In this document: piece after piece, positions 4,905 through 5,286 of the stretch | Layout: each line of letters opens with the position of its first letter | How positions within the stretch are numbered: the stretch's first letter is position 1 | NCBI GenBank assembly: GCA_020056895.1 | Contig: JAGVGV010000432.1 | Coordinates: 1 to 5,286, forward strand | Source: Deltaproteobacteria bacterium | Lineage (GTDB): Bacteria > Desulfobacterota > Desulfarculia > Adiutricales > JAGVGV01 | Direction: 5' to 3' | Length of the DNA: 5,286 nucleotides | Notes under the pieces: model-generated | Database searches by the model: none | The model's input: the letters and a program-made list of their open reading frames with translations, nothing else | What the model was told of the DNA's origin: nothing | Position numbers and translations under genes: made by a program

Positions 4905-5286
4905 TCAAGCCCGAACCGGAAGGCGCAACGTGGCTTGGCCGGAAATGGCTTGTTCCCCGTTTTGGTTGGTAACCGTGAGCGAAACATCCACCAGGTGGTT
5001 TTCCCCTTCAATCCGTTTGCCTTCAACGCGGCCCGTGAAGGCCAGCGTATCTCCGGGCCAAACCACGGCTCCAAACCGGATTTTGAACCGTTGGACGCTT
5101 TCGACGCCGGCCCAGTCGGTCAGAACCCGGGTCAGCATGCCGCCATGCATCATTCCGTTGGCGAAAATGGACGGCAGGCCAATAGATTTGGCGAACGCCT
5201 CGTCGTGATGGATGGGTTGAAAATCGCCGCTGACTCCCACGTATTTTATAATGTGCGTCCGGGTAACCTGGATACTGAACCAAGGC
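4905..5286 (-). CDS. MaoC-type (R)-specific enoyl-CoA hydratase, 5' end outside window
   Basis: The frame is open from the right window edge to a TGA at 4905, giving 126 residues of a single hot-dog domain. About 10-25 N-terminal residues should be missing compared with the usual 140-150 aa. The visible part begins PWFSIQVTRTHIIKYVGVSGD. The hydratase-2 signature SGDFQPIHHDEAFAKSIG follows, with the catalytic Asp and His five residues apart (GDFQPIH); the common Asn of GDxNP is replaced by Gln. GLPSIFANGMMHGGMLTRVLTDW is the typical central helix region. A GTG at 5240 would be an internal start inside the signature and would remove the first strand, so I reject it. The enzyme hydrates a trans-2-enoyl-CoA to the 3R-hydroxyacyl-CoA. 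As the first visible gene of the operon it acts directly after the acyl-CoA dehydrogenase. Other members are ACP dehydratases, so CoA specificity is inferred from the neighbours. Confidence 0.93.
   Translation of the reverse strand, partial: PWFSIQVTRTHIIKYVGVSGDFQPIHHDEAFAKSIGLPSIFANGMMHGGMLTRVLTDWAGVESVQRFKIRFGAVVWPGDTLAFTGRVEGKRIEGENHLVDVSLTVTNQNGEQAISGQATLRLPVRA

Larger units (their letters stand above)
1357..5286 (-). other. Five-gene acyl-CoA degradation operon (promoter outside window)
   Basis: The five minus-strand genes from MaoC to SDR are separated by 15, 21, 3 and 8 nt and show no internal promoter or terminator that I could find. They are most likely co-transcribed from a promoter beyond the right edge. 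No regulator, CoA ligase, CoA transferase or ETF gene is visible, so substrate activation and electron transfer must be encoded elsewhere or further upstream. Confidence 0.8.

Noticed and set aside
4465..5208. Long plus-strand open frame opposite the acyl-CoA dehydrogenase and MaoC genes
   Set aside because: No family features, serine/proline-rich, and it spans the boundary of two well-supported minus-strand genes.
4905..5240. Complete short MaoC gene starting at GTG 5240
   Set aside because: The frame is open to the window edge, and the upstream residues (ending VTRTHIIKYV) are normal MaoC sequence, so the gene is truncated by the window instead.
1..5286. Mobile elements, tRNA, rRNA or CRISPR arrays
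   Set aside because: I looked for terminal inverted repeats, transposase motifs, tRNA-like cloverleafs and spaced repeats and saw none that hold up.

Overview
This window looks like chromosomal DNA of a moderately GC-rich, strictly respiratory bacterium. A fatty-acid- or hydrocarbon-degrading anaerobe of the Desulfobacterota (former Deltaproteobacteria) is my best guess. It rests on gene content (stand-alone RRM protein, acyl-CoA dehydrogenase/thiolase-like/DUF35/SDR/MaoC cluster), Shine-Dalgarno usage and general protein style, not on a marker gene, so treat it as tentative.

Layout. (1) 1-130, minus strand: the first 43 codons of a small RRM-type RNA-binding protein that runs off the left edge. 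(2) 131-559: a divergent intergenic region. It holds a dyad-symmetric promoter centred near 290, a roughly 150-nt structured leader for the RRM gene, and a second, weaker leader toward the right-hand gene. (3) 560-1297, plus strand: a 245-aa, probably four-helix membrane protein of unknown function with a soluble C-terminal domain. A rho-independent terminator follows it at 1313-1357. (4) 1357-5286, minus strand: five tightly packed genes read right to left: MaoC-type hydratase (5' end outside the window), acyl-CoA dehydrogenase, thiolase-like protein, DUF35 zinc-ribbon/OB-fold protein, and SDR dehydrogenase. Gaps of 15, 21, 3 and 8 nt imply one operon.

How the operon works together. The five proteins supply the steps of one beta-oxidation round: dehydrogenation (acyl-CoA dehydrogenase), hydration (MaoC, expected R-specific), oxidation of the hydroxyacyl-CoA (SDR with an NAD-type Asp) and C-C cleavage (thiolase-like plus DUF35 partner). 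The unusual point is the cleavage enzyme. It has Gly where thiolases carry the nucleophilic Cys, Tyr where they carry the Asn of NEAF, and no C-terminal CxG motif, but it keeps the GH histidine. This, with the DUF35 partner and MaoC/acyl-CoA dehydrogenase neighbours, recalls the actinobacterial steroid side-chain module (ChsE/ChsH/Ltp2, aldol-type cleavage). The DUF35 + thiolase + SDR + dehydrogenase set also recalls the benzylsuccinate (Bbs) route of anaerobes. The substrate cannot be read from the sequence; a branched, cyclic or aromatic acyl-CoA is plausible.
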